DNA from: Mediterraneibacter faecis JCM 15917
GTDB lineage: Bacteria; Bacillota; Clostridia; Lachnospirales; Lachnospiraceae
Reading direction: 5' to 3'
DNA length: 64,000 nucleotides
NCBI GenBank assembly: GCA_001312505.1
Contig: BBDW01000004.1
Coordinates: 162,920-226,919 of the forward strand
Shown here: positions 28,164-37,330 of the stretch, in pieces
How positions within the stretch are numbered: the first letter of the stretch is position 1
How the letters are laid out: every line of letters begins with the position of its first letter
The notes under the pieces: generated by a model
What the model saw: the letters and a program-made list of their open reading frames with translations, nothing else
The model's database searches: none
Told to the model about the DNA's origin: nothing
Program-made: the position numbers and the translations under genes

Positions 28164-29478
28164 TTACAGAATATCAATATATTCCCCCGGCCAGTGCCTT
28201 ATTCATACTTCTTACTGCACAGAACTTTCCACACATACTGCAAGTATCGCTGTGGTCGTCCTCCGGTTTTCTGCTGTCGCGGATTGCTTTTGCAGTTTCA
28301 GGATCCAGAGCGCATTCAAACTGTGCATCCCAGTCAAGAACACGGCGGGCATCTGCCATCTTATCATCGATATCTCTTGCTCCAGGAATTCCTTTGGCAA
28401 TATCAGCAGCATGAGCTGCAATCTTAGAAGCAATGATTCCCTGTTTTGTATCTTCAACATTTGGAAGAGCAAGGTGTTCAGCCGGTGTTACATAGCAGAG
28501 GAAGGAAGCACCGTTCATTGCCGCAACAGCTCCACCGATCGCGGAAGTGATATGGTCATATCCAGGAGCAATATCTGTAACGATAGGTCCAAGAACATAG
28601 AAAGGAGCTCCCATACAGATGGTCTGCTGCACTTTCATGTTAGCTGCAACCTGATCAAGCGGTACATGTCCAGGTCCTTCTACCATAACCTGAACATTAT
28701 GATCCCAGGCACGTTTTGTCAGTTCGCCGAGACGTACAAGCTCTTCAATCTGGCATACATCTGTAGCGTCAGCCAGACATCCAGGACGGCACGCATCACC
28801 AAGTGAGATCGTCACGTCATATTCTTCACAGATATCAAGAATCTCATCATAGTACTCGTAGAATGGGTTCTCTTCTCCTGTCATGCTCATCCATGCGAAT
28901 ACAAGGCTTCCTCCACGGCTTACAATGTTCATTTTACGTTTATGCTTTTTGATCTGTTCAATTGTTTTTCTTGTGATTCCGCAGTGAAGTGTAACAAAGT
29001 CAACACCGTCTTCTGCATGCATACGGATGACATCAAGGAAATCCTGTGCAGTCAGAGTTGCAAGATCTCTCTGATAATGAATGACACTGTCGTATACAGG
29101 AACTGTACCGATCATAGCAGGACATTCAGAAGTCAGTTTGCGACGGAATGGCTGTGTATCTCCATGGCTGGAAAGATCCATGATCGCTTCCGCACCGAGT
29201 TCTACTGCGCTCATTACTTTCTGCATCTCAATATTATAATCTTTGCAGTCACGGGAAACTCCGAGATTGACATTGATCTTTGTGCGGAGCATGCTTCCGA
29301 CACCTTCCGGGTTCAGTGCTTTGTGGTTTTTGTTCGCACAGATCGCAACTTTTCCTTCTGCGACAAGCTTCATCAGTTTGTCAGTTTCCATATGTTCTTT
29401 TTCAGCTACTGTTTTGATTTCCGGGGTGAGAATCCCCCCCTTGCGGGCTGCATCCATCTGGGTTGTGTAGTTTCTCAT
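28164..29478 (-). CDS. thiC: Phosphomethylpyrimidine synthase
   Basis: About 437 residues. Radical-SAM enzyme converting aminoimidazole ribotide to the HMP-P moiety of thiamine. The C-terminal cluster motif is [33 protein letters not shown] and [11 protein letters not shown] segments are typical. As written the frame ends LAGGIY; C5 at 28184-28188 should be C4, which gives the normal LAGEYIDIL tail and stop at 28166-28164. C7 at 29434-29440 adds a Gly in ARKGILTPE. GGAGG precedes the ATG. Co-directional with thiW and downstream of its TPP riboswitch. Confidence 0.95.
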
Positions 29479-29521
29479 GTTGTTTTGCCTCCGTTCTTAC
29501 ATGTGAATTGATAAATATTAT

Positions 29522-29650
29522 GACGTCAGCAAAACACGGACAGCGTACACGAGAAAAGCTACTACCTCCTGCACATGAACGAATGTGGACAGGAGATGTA
29601 ACTATTAACCTACACTTCCAGTGAATGAGTAGAAAAATTATGCTGACGCC
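29522..29650 (-). other. Structured leader-like region between thiW and thiC
   Basis: On the minus strand TGCTGACG-type arms close the region: plus-strand CGTCAGCA (29524-29531) pairs with TGCTGACG (29641-29648). Inside, AGTTACATCTCCTG pairs with CAGGAGGTAGTAGCT, and small CACT/AGTG and CACG/CGTG stems flank it. Just upstream GTTAATAAC/GTTATTAAC forms another hairpin (about 29667-29697). No ORF. It could be a regulatory RNA, processing signal or repeat; I do not recognise it as a known class. Confidence 0.45.
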
Positions 29651-29782
29651 TTCAGCGGAGAGATGTTAATAACTGGAAAATAAAGAGGTTATTAACGGAA
29701 AACTCCGGTGATTACAGATTGATTCTGCATTTTCTTGTGCGGTACAAGGTGGTGTCCCCCCCAATGTATCGCATAGAACAAC

Positions 29783-30295
29783 TTATGAAGTCGGGAAAAG
29801 CTGTGCCATTACTCCACTTTTCTGGAATACTGAAATCAGCAGGAATGCCAGGATACTTCCGGCTACTGTTGAGATCAGGAATGGGATCACATAGATAAAT
29901 AATCCTGCCGGTGCTGCTCCCATAAGGAATAAAGCAACCGGATAAGCAGCAATTCCTCCGAGAATACCTGTTCCAAGTGCCTCTGCAAGACAAGTAAGGC
30001 TTAAATTCTTACATTTCTTGTAAACAAGTCCACAGCAGAGAGCTCCAATCATACTACCCGGGAAAGCCATCAGACTTCCGATTCCAAGTATGTTGCGTAG
30101 AAGGCTTGCACAGAATGCAATTCCAACGCCCCCCCAGCCGGGACCAAGAAGTACGGCTGCAAAGATATTTACCATATGTTGAACCGGTGCACATTTACTT
30201 CCGGCTACAGGAAAGCTTAAAAAGCTTCCAACGATGGCAAGAGCGGTGAGAACACCTGCAAGTGCCAGTTTTTTTGTGTTTGTTGTCTGTTTCAT
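29783..30295 (-). CDS. thiW: ThiW-type ECF transporter substrate-binding protein
   Basis: A 170-residue integral membrane S component with about five helices (LALAGVLTALAIVGSFLSFP, MVNIFAAVLLGPGWGVGIAF, ALGTGILGGIAAYPVALFLMG, VIPFLISTVAGSILAFLL). The VAGSKCAPVQHMVN motif is characteristic of ThiW, which takes up a thiamine precursor (probably the thiazole) with the shared ECF energising module. It sits behind a TPP riboswitch and ahead of thiC. C7 at 30129-30135 adds a Gly after Trp. A further C7 (29756-29762) lies just past the stop. Confidence 0.88.
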   Translation of the reverse strand: MKQTTNTKKLALAGVLTALAIVGSFLSFPVAGSKCAPVQHMVNIFAAVLLGPGWGGVGIAFCASLLRNILGIGSLMAFPGSMIGALCCGLVYKKCKNLSLTCLAEALGTGILGGIAAYPVALFLMGAAPAGLFIYVIPFLISTVAGSILAFLLISVFQKSGVMAQLFPTS

Positions 30296-30316
30296 AACTT
30301 GAGTCTCCTTTCAAAT

Positions 30317-30349
30317 GAAAAAAAGGATCCTCACCTGAGTGAAGATCCT
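30317..30349 (-). terminator. Riboswitch-linked terminator before thiW
   Basis: On the minus strand AGGATCTTCAC pairs with GTGAGGATCCT over a four-base loop and is followed by seven T. It stands between the TPP aptamer and the thiW start, the position of a ligand-controlled terminator. Confidence 0.85.
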
Positions 30350-30401
30350 ACCAGCTGTCCGAAGTAAAAAGAGATGCAAGGGCATCTCAATCATTACATG
30401 G

Positions 30402-30499
30402 TATCAATTCCCTCCGTTGGCATTATCCAAATCAGGTTTAAACGGGTCGAAACGGTAACACGTCTCCTCTCAGCCGGTTCTGACCAGCTCCCCTTTGAC
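30402..30499 (-). promoter_or_regulatory. TPP riboswitch (THI element)
   Basis: On the minus strand the conserved pieces appear in order: AGGGGAGCTGG, the CTGAGAGGA core, ACCCGTTTAAACCTGAT, TTGGATAATGCCAACGGAGGGA. These are the hallmark of thiamine pyrophosphate aptamers. A terminator hairpin follows, so TPP should stop transcription of thiW and thiC. Confidence 0.95.
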
Positions 30500-30524
30500 A
30501 ATATTTAATTCTTTGTCTGATGTA

Positions 30525-30553
30525 ATTATGAACCGAAATCAAATAAATTTCAA
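30525..30553 (-). promoter_or_regulatory. Promoter of the thiW-thiC unit
   Basis: On the minus strand TTGAAA, 17-base spacer, CATAAT, about 25 bases before the riboswitch. Confidence 0.65.
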
Positions 30554-30592
30554 GACATTTTTTTGAAAATATAATATTTGAGTGAATGTATA

Positions 30593-30717
30593 GTTGCTGG
30601 TCGCACAACGTGTGAACAGCAACTATGTACCCAAGAGGGAGAGGAAAAAATTTTATTTGGCGGATACGCTACACCGACGAAATGCGTAGCATTTTGAAGG
30701 TTGGCTCTGAACAGTTA
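30593..30717. repeat. Chimeric MITE A/B remnant
   Basis: The left 31 bases match the inner right end of MITE A (GTTGCTGGTCGCACA...TGTGAACAGCAAC). The right 70 bases (30649-30717) are an inverted copy of the left half of MITE B, including TTTATTTGGCGGATACGC, the CATTTTGAAGG stem and the TGGCTCTGAACAGTTA end. No matching target duplication is visible, so it looks like a nested or recombined relic. Confidence 0.75.
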
Positions 30718-30805
30718 TTGATTTGTATTGAAAAATAAGAATAAAAACAATACAACTTTGAATTTATATACATTTTCAAGTGAAAAAGATTGGATATCCT
30801 GCGGA

Positions 30806-30834
30806 TTGTATTGTAACATGTATTGTTGTATATT
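30806..30834 (+). promoter_or_regulatory. Likely araR promoter with TGTATTGT repeats
   Basis: TTGTAT, 17-base spacer, TATATT. The hexamers are embedded in repeated TGTATTGT motifs, which could be AraR binding sites (inference). MITE A copy 2 lies between this promoter and the gene. Confidence 0.45.
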
Positions 30835-30879
30835 AAGTGCATAAAGAGAATGTACTGATCGGATCGATGAAAATCAGAG

Positions 30880-31024
30880 GTTACTGTTCACTCCCGTGTC
30901 AATCACTCCGCTGATTGACACGGAGGATGCATGTTTTGGTTTGAATGCATCTCGCCCCCCCATCGCCAAAGGCGATTTAAAATGGCGAGATGCGTTGCTG
31001 GTCGCACATCGTGTGAACAGTAAC
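30880..31024. mobile_element. MITE family A, copy 2 (145 bp)
   Basis: Same ends as copy 1 (GTTACTGTTCAC / GTGAACAGTAAC) and about 95 percent the same sequence by eye, including the three internal hairpins and a C7 run. The flanks are AATCAGAG (30872-30879) and AATCAAAG (31025-31032), an 8-base duplication with one later change. It ends 57 bases before araR and so lies in its 5' leader. Confidence 0.9.
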
Positions 31025-31081
31025 AATCAAAGTGTCGTATGACAGTAATGATAGTCGATTGTATAGAGAGGTCATAAGCGA

Positions 31082-32187
31082 ATGAAAAAATTTGAGAAAA
31101 TCGTAACCTGGATACAGGAGGAAGTAAGAACAGGAAAAATGATTTCCGGAGAGAAAATTCCTTCTGAGCAGGAATTGTCCGAACAATTTCAGGTCAGTCG
31201 CCAGACCGTACGGCGGGCATTAGAGGAATTAGTAAAACAGAATATTGTAGAAAGCAGACGTGGCAGTGGATCCTATATATGTGAAGAAGCGGGCTCGATT
31301 TTGGGAAATATAGAAAGAAAAAGATCAGATCACGAAGAAAAGCGAATCGCAGTGATGCTGACATACATTGATACATATATTTTCCCAATTATTGTTCGGG
31401 AAATTGAGAAAAAAGTTACTCAGGCAGGCGGAATCCTTCAGATTGCGATGACAGATAATTCGGTTGCAAAAGAGCGGATGCATTTAGAAGAATTTTTGAG
31501 AACAAGAAGAATTGATGGATTGATTGCAGAACCTGTGAAAAGCGGGCTTCCGAATCCGAATTTAGATTTATATCAGAAATTACAGAAATCAGGAATACCG
31601 GTTTTGTTTGTGAATAGTTTCTATGAGAATCTCACAATTCCGCATGTCAGTCTGGATGATGAGAAAGCAGGCTACATTGCAACGAAACACCTTTTGGAAT
31701 GTGGACATACAAGAATAGCAGGAATCTTCAAGGCGGATGATGGCAGGGAAGAATGCGATATGCAGGATACACAAAAGCACTCATGGAACATTCACATAAA
31801 ATCAAGAATCGGCAGATTTTATGGATCGATTCAGAAGATATCCGTGAGATGGAGCTGGTAAGTGAAAGAATTTTAAAGCGGTTAAACGGATGTACAGCCT
31901 GTGTCTGCTACAATGATGAGATTGCAAGTAAGTTGATTCAAATCTTGCAAAGTGCAGATTTGCAGGTGCCAGATCAGATTTCAGTGATTGGAATTGACAA
32001 TTCCAATCTTGCAAGATTTTGTGAAGTACCAATCACATCGGTAAATAATCCGGCAAATGAGATTGGAAAGTGTGCAGCACAGATTATATTGGATAAGATT
32101 GATAAAAATATGGAAATGTACTCAGCGGAATTTGCACCGGAACTTGTGATGCGAAATTCTGTGAAATTATATAATGAAGTCATGTAG
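31082..32187 (+). CDS. araR: GntR/LacI-type arabinose repressor
   Basis: About 368 residues. The N-terminal GntR winged helix (ISGEKIPSEQELSEQFQVSRQTVRRALEEL) is joined to a periplasmic-binding-like sugar domain of the LacI type (IDGLIAEPVKSGL, PHVSLDDEKAGYIATKHLLECGHTRIAGIF, ISVIGIDNSNLARF). That fusion is the AraR architecture. The frame breaks at 31742-31743 (GG written, GGG needed for KADDGQGRMRYAGY); adding one G joins the halves. araD starts 24 bases downstream. It should repress the arabinose genes until L-arabinose binds. Confidence 0.9.
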
Positions 32188-32211
32188 ACAGCAGACGAAA
32201 GGAGAAGAACA

Positions 32212-32922
32212 ATGTTAGAACAGTTAAAAAAAGAAGTGTATGAGGCAAATATGCTGCTTCCAAAATACGATTTGGTTACATTTACATGGGGGGGAAATGT
32301 AAGTGGAATCGATCGAGAAAGCGGACTTTTTGTTATTAAACCAAGTGGAGTTGAATATGATAAGCTGACTCCGGAAGATATGGTAGTTGTTGATCTGAAC
32401 GGAAATAAAGTAGAGGGACGTTACAATCCATCTTCCGATACACCGACACATGTTGTTCTTTATAATCGTTTTCCAAAAATCGGTGGTGTTGTACATACAC
32501 ATTCTGCATGGGCAACAAGCTGGGCACAGGCAGGAAGAGATATCCCATGTTACGGAACAACACATGCAGATTACATCTACGGAGAAATCCCATGCGTGCG
32601 TAATCTGACGAAAGAAGAGATTGAGGAAGCATATGAGAAGAACACAGGAGTTCTGATTGCAGATGAGTTTGAAGCTAAGAAGAAAGATTATATTGCAGTT
32701 CCGGCAGTTCTTTGTAAGAATCATGGTGTATTTACATGGGGGGGTAAAGATGCACACGAAGCAGTTCACAATGCAGTTGTTGCAGAAGAAGTTGCAAAGA
32801 TGGCAGCAAGATGTGAGATGATCAATCCGCAGGTAAAACCGGCTCCGCAGGAACTTCAGGATAAGCATTACTATAGAAAACATGGTGCGAATGCCTATTA
32901 CGGACAGAATACAGCAAAATAA
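32212..32922 (+). CDS. araD: L-ribulose-5-phosphate 4-epimerase
   Basis: A 236-residue class II aldolase-fold enzyme making D-xylulose-5-phosphate. Zinc ligands lie in [14 protein letters not shown] and [23 protein letters not shown] carries active-site residues. AAGGAG precedes the ATG. G7 at 32288-32294 and at 32738-32744 give [10 protein letters not shown] and [11 protein letters not shown] where the family almost invariably has a single Gly (TWGN and TWGKDA). These two are among the clearest cases of the extra-Gly pattern. Confidence 0.97.
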   Translation: MLEQLKKEVYEANMLLPKYDLVTFTWGGNVSGIDRESGLFVIKPSGVEYDKLTPEDMVVVDLNGNKVEGRYNPSSDTPTHVVLYNRFPKIGGVVHTHSAWATSWAQAGRDIPCYGTTHADYIYGEIPCVRNLTKEEIEEAYEKNTGVLIADEFEAKKKDYIAVPAVLCKNHGVFTWGGKDAHEAVHNAVVAEEVAKMAARCEMINPQVKPAPQELQDKHYYRKHGANAYYGQNTAK

Positions 32923-33005
32923 TAACTGTCAAGTATAACATAATAACAAATTAAGTGATAAATAAAAAATAACTATAAACATTTTATAACAAGGAGGACA
33001 CAAAA

Positions 33006-34505
33006 ATGTTAAAGAAGAAAGAGTACAAATTCTGGTTTTGCACAGGTTCACAGGATCTTTACGGAGATGAATGTCTGGCGCATGTAGCAGAGCATGCCAA
33101 GATTATCGTAGAGAAGCTCAATGAGTCTGGAGTTCTTCCATATGAAGTTGTATGGAAACCAACATTGATCACAAACGAACTGATCCGTAAGACTTTTAAT
33201 GAAGCTAATATTGATGATGAATGTGCCGGTGTCATTACATGGATGCATACATTCTCACCTGCAAAATCATGGATTCTTGGACTTCAGGAGTTCAGAAAAC
33301 CATTGCTTCACCTTCATACACAGTTCAATATGGAGATCCCATATGACACGATCGATATGGATTTCATGAATGAGAACCAGTCAGCACATGGTGGACGTGA
33401 GTTCGGACACATTTTCACAAGACTTGGAATCGAGAGAAAAGTTGTTGTTGGACACTGGTCAGACGAGAAGGTTCAGGAGAAGATCGCTTCCTGGATGCGT
33501 ACAGCAGTTGGTGTGATCGAAAGCAGCCATGTACGTGTCATGAGAGTTGCAGACAACATGAGAAATGTTGCTGTTACTGAAGGTGACAAAGTAGAGGCAC
33601 AGATTAAATTCGGATGGGAAGTAGATGCTTATCCGGTAAATGAAATCGCAGAGTCTGTAGATGCTGTAAGCGCAGCAGATGTAAATACATTAGTAGAAGA
33701 GTATTATGACAAATATGAGATCCTTCTTGAAGGAAGAGATCCGGAAGAGTTCAGAAAACATGTTGCTGTTCAGGCACAGATTGAGCTTGGATTCGAGCGT
33801 TTCCTTGAGGAGAAAAACTATCAGGCAATCGTTACACACTTTGGAGATCTCGGTGCACTCAAACAGCTTCCTGGACTTGCGATCCAGCGTCTGATGCAGA
33901 AGGGATATGGATTTGGAGCTGAAGGAGACTGGAAGACAGCAGCTATGGTCCGTATCATGAAGATCATGACAGAAGGCATGAAAGATGCAAAAGGAACATC
34001 GATGCTGGAAGATTATACATACAATTTTGTGCCTGGAAAAGAAGGAATCCTTCAGGCTCATATGCTTGAGATCTGCCCATCTATCGCAGACGGTCCGATC
34101 AGCATCAAGGTAAATCCACTTTCTATGGGAGACAGAGAAGATCCTGCAAGACTTGTATTTACATCAAAAGAAGGAAAGGGTATTGCAACATCACTGATCG
34201 ATCTTGGAGATCGTTTCCGCCTGATCATCAATACAGTTGACTGCAAGAAAAATGAAAAACCAATGCCGAAGCTTCCGGTAGCAACAAACTTCTGGACACC
34301 GGAGCCGGATCTCGCAACAGGAGCTGAAGCCTGGATTCTTTGCGGTGGTGCACATCATACAGCATTCTCTTATGATATCACTGCAGAACAGATGGGTGAC
34401 TGGGCAGCAATGATGGGAATCGAAGCTGTATATATTGATAAAGATACAACAATCCGTAATCTGAAAAATGAACTCAGATGGAATGAACTTGCATTTAGAA
34501 AATAA
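33006..34505 (+). CDS. araA: L-arabinose isomerase
   Basis: A 499-residue manganese-dependent isomerase of L-arabinose to L-ribulose. FWFCTGSQDLYG opening, WMHTFSPAKSWI, the GGREFGHIFTRLG segment and the C-terminal HHTAFSY are family hallmarks; metal ligands are Glu and His in the central and C-terminal parts. AAGGAGG precedes the ATG. Full length, no run anomaly. It follows araD and precedes ddh. Confidence 0.98.
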   Translation: MLKKKEYKFWFCTGSQDLYGDECLAHVAEHAKIIVEKLNESGVLPYEVVWKPTLITNELIRKTFNEANIDDECAGVITWMHTFSPAKSWILGLQEFRKPLLHLHTQFNMEIPYDTIDMDFMNENQSAHGGREFGHIFTRLGIERKVVVGHWSDEKVQEKIASWMRTAVGVIESSHVRVMRVADNMRNVAVTEGDKVEAQIKFGWEVDAYPVNEIAESVDAVSAADVNTLVEEYYDKYEILLEGRDPEEFRKHVAVQAQIELGFERFLEEKNYQAIVTHFGDLGALKQLPGLAIQRLMQKGYGFGAEGDWKTAAMVRIMKIMTEGMKDAKGTSMLEDYTYNFVPGKEGILQAHMLEICPSIADGPISIKVNPLSMGDREDPARLVFTSKEGKGIATSLIDLGDRFRLIINTVDCKKNEKPMPKLPVATNFWTPEPDLATGAEAWILCGGAHHTAFSYDITAEQMGDWAAMMGIEAVYIDKDTTIRNLKNELRWNELAFRK

Positions 34506-34556
34506 AAAATCATTAAGAGGATAACCTTCAATACTTAAAAATTCATCGAAAAATCA

Positions 34557-34585
34557 TTGAAATGAAGAAAACGAAAAGGTATAAT
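34557..34585 (+). promoter_or_regulatory. Promoter of ddh
   Basis: TTGAAA, 17-base spacer, perfect TATAAT. It gives ddh its own start inside the arabinose cluster. Confidence 0.8.
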
Positions 34586-34604
34586 ATCTAATTAGAAAAA
34601 AAGT

Positions 34605-34654
34605 CTCCGTAAATCTGTCCGCTAAGAAAATGCAAAGCAGACAGATCTGCGGAG
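34605..34654 (+). promoter_or_regulatory. Leader hairpin before ddh
   Basis: CTCCG..ATCTGTC pairs with GACAGAT..CGGAG across a 20-base loop in the short leader of ddh. No T tail follows; it may stabilise the transcript or be a regulatory stem. Confidence 0.4.
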
Positions 34655-34671
34655 CAAAAAGGAGTTTAAGT

Positions 34672-35661
34672 ATGAGTATTAAAATTGGTATTTTAGGTTA
34701 TGGTAATCTTGGAAGAGGCGTTGAGTGCGCAGTAAAGCAGAATGATGATATGGAGCTTGTGGCAGTGTTCACAAGAAGAAATCCGGAAGATGTCAAGATT
34801 CTGACAGAGACTGCGACAGTTTGTAATGTAGCAGACGTAGAAGACTGGAAAGATAAGATTGACGTTATGATAATTTGCGGAGGAAGCGCAACAGACCTTC
34901 CAAAACAGACACCTGTTTACGCAAAGATGTTCAATGTGATCGATAGTTTTGATACACATGCAAGAATCCCGGAGCATTTTGCAAATGTAGATGCAGCCGC
35001 AAAAGAAGGCGGACATGTAGGAATCATTTCCGTGGGCTGGGATCCGGGAATGTTCTCACTGAACAGACTGTATGCGAATGCAATTCTTCCAGATGGAAAT
35101 GATTACACATTCTGGGGGGGCAAAGGTGTAAGCCAGGGACATTCTGATGCAATCCGCAGAGTTGAAGGTGTCAAAGACGGAAAGCAGTACACAATTCCGG
35201 TAGAGGCTGCACTGAAAGCAGTAAGAAACGGAGAGAATCCGGAACTTACAACAAGACAGAAACATACAAGAGAGTGTTTCGTTGTACTGGAAGAAGGAGC
35301 AGATGCGGCGAAGGTAGAAGAAGAGATCAAGACAATGCCGAACTACTTCTCAGATTATGATACAACAGTACACTTTATCAGTGAAGAAGAACTGAAAGCA
35401 AACCACAGCGGAATTCCGCACGGTGGATTTGTACTCCGCAGCGGAAAGACAGGATGGGATGGTGAGAATAAGCACCTGATCGAATATAGTCTGAAACTTG
35501 ATTCCAATCCGGAATTTACATCATCTGTACTGATCGCTTATGCAAGAGCAGCTTACAGACTGGCAAGCGAAGGACAGAGCGGATGCAAGACAGTATTTGA
35601 TATTGCACCTGCATACTTAAGCGCAAAGAGCGGAGAAGAGCTTAGAAAACATATGTTATAA
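34672..35661 (+). CDS. ddh: meso-Diaminopimelate dehydrogenase
   Basis: A 329-residue NADPH enzyme that makes meso-diaminopimelate from tetrahydrodipicolinate in one step, for lysine and peptidoglycan. IGILGYGNLGRGVE is the NADPH fold; FDTHARIPEHF, SVGWDPGMFS and WGKGVSQGHSDAIRR are family signatures. I start at 34672 after AAGGAG; an earlier ATG (34630) lies in the leader hairpin. G7 at 35114-35120 gives FWGGKG instead of FWGKG. It has its own promoter and terminator although it sits between araA and araB. Confidence 0.97.
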   Translation: MSIKIGILGYGNLGRGVECAVKQNDDMELVAVFTRRNPEDVKILTETATVCNVADVEDWKDKIDVMIICGGSATDLPKQTPVYAKMFNVIDSFDTHARIPEHFANVDAAAKEGGHVGIISVGWDPGMFSLNRLYANAILPDGNDYTFWGGKGVSQGHSDAIRRVEGVKDGKQYTIPVEAALKAVRNGENPELTTRQKHTRECFVVLEEGADAAKVEEEIKTMPNYFSDYDTTVHFISEEELKANHSGIPHGGFVLRSGKTGWDGENKHLIEYSLKLDSNPEFTSSVLIAYARAAYRLASEGQSGCKTVFDIAPAYLSAKSGEELRKHML

Positions 35662-35667
35662 AATCGG

Positions 35668-35711
35668 ATGCGGCGATGACTTACTTAAATGAGTTATACG
35701 CCGCATTTTTT
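35668..35711 (+). terminator. Terminator after ddh
   Basis: ATGCGGCG..ACT pairs with AGT..CGCCGCAT and is followed by six T. It ends 17 bases before araB. Confidence 0.88.
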
Positions 35712-35727
35712 ATAGGAGGGCAAAAAT

Positions 35728-37330
35728 ATGAGAGGAAAAGAAGAGATTAAGAAAACAATCGAAGAAGGAAAAGCGGTGCTTGGAATTGAGTTTGGTTCTA
35801 CAAGAATCAAAGCAGTTTTAATTGATGAGGATAAAAGTCCGATCGCATCCGGAAGTTATGACTGGGAGAATCAGCTTGTAGACAATATCTGGACATACAG
35901 CATGGAGAAAATCCAGAATGGTCTTCAGGGATGTTATCAGGATCTTGTGAAAGATGTAGAAGCAAAATATAATGTGAAGCTTACAAAATTTGCGGCACTC
36001 GGAGTCAGCGCAATGATGCATGGATATCTTGCGTTTGGTGAGAATGATGAATTGCTTGTTCCGTTCCGTACCTGGAGAAATACGATCACAGAAGAAGCTT
36101 CTGAAAAACTGACAGAGCTCTTTTCCTATCATATTCCGCAGCGTTGGAGTATTGCTCATCTGTACCAGGCAATCTTAAATGGTGAAGAACATGTAAAAGA
36201 TGTTCGTTATATTACAACACTTGCAGGATATATCCATTGGAAACTGACCGGCAAGAAGGTGCTCGGAAATGGTGATGCAGCAGGAATGTTCCCAATCAAC
36301 ATAGCTACTAAGAAATTTAATGAGAAGATGATGGATCAGTTTGATGAACTTACAGCAGAGAAGAATTTCCCATGGAAGATCCGTGAAATCCTTCCGGAAG
36401 TTCTTGTTGCCGGAGAAGACGCAGGTGTATTGACAGAAGAAGGCGCAAAACTGCTTGATCCTACAGGAACACTTCAGTCCGGAATTCCAATGTGTCCTCC
36501 GGAAGGAGATGCCGGAACAGGAATGGTTGCAACAAACAGCGTTGCTGTCCGTACAGGAAATGTATCTGCCGGAACAAGTGTATTTGCAATGGCAGTACTT
36601 GAGAAAGACTTGACAAAGCCTTACGAAGAAATTGACCTCGTAACAACTCCGGCCGGAGATCTTGTAGCGATGGTACACTGTAATAACTGTACATCAGATC
36701 TGAATGCATGGGTGAATCTGTTCCGTGAATTTGCAGAGAGTATGGGAATGACAGCAGATATGAACCAGATTTTTGGAACACTTTATAACAAAGCATTAGA
36801 AGGAGATTCCGATTGTGGCGGACTTCTGGCTTACAACTATTTCTCAGGAGAGCATATTACAGGATTTAACGAAGGAAGACCGTTGTTCGTTCGTAAACCT
36901 GACAGCAAATTTAATCTTGCAAACTTTATGAGAGTGCATCTTTATACTTCTCTTGGAGCATTGAAGACAGGAATGAATATCCTTCTGAAAAAAGAACATG
37001 TTGCATTGGATCGAATGATGGGACATGGCGGATTGTTTAAGACAAAAGGTGTTGGACAGAGAATCCTTGCAGGAGCAATCGATACACCGGTTTATGTTAT
37101 GGAGACAGCAGGTGAAGGTGGTGCATGGGGGAATCGCACTGCTTGCCGATTACCTTATTAAGAAAGAGGACAAGGAATCGCTGACAGATTATCTTGAGAA
37201 CAAAGTATTCCATGATGCAGTGGGAACAGGAATGGATCCGGTTGCGGAAGATGTGGAAGGATACGAGAAATTTATGGAAACATATGCTAAGGGTCTTGCA
37301 ATCGAGAAAGCAGCGGTTGAAAATCTATAG
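35728..37330 (+). CDS. araB: FGGY-family kinase, probable L-ribulokinase
   Basis: About 533 residues. The N-terminal ATPase fold ([18 protein letters not shown]) and [13 protein letters not shown], with GDAAGMFPI and [14 protein letters not shown], mark the FGGY sugar kinases; the arabinose context supports ribulokinase. The end is split as written: G5 at 37127-37131 should be G4, giving [15 protein letters not shown] and stop at 37328-37330. AGGAGGG precedes the ATG. The ddh terminator lies directly upstream, so transcription must read through it or use an unseen promoter. Confidence 0.9.

Noticed and set aside
28123..29511. Plus-strand open frames across thiC
   Set aside because: They are the reverse of the conserved thiC gene and have no ribosome sites or family resemblance.
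30593..31024. CRISPR array
   Set aside because: The repeats here are inverted-repeat MITEs of about 140 bases in two copies, not short direct repeats with spacers.
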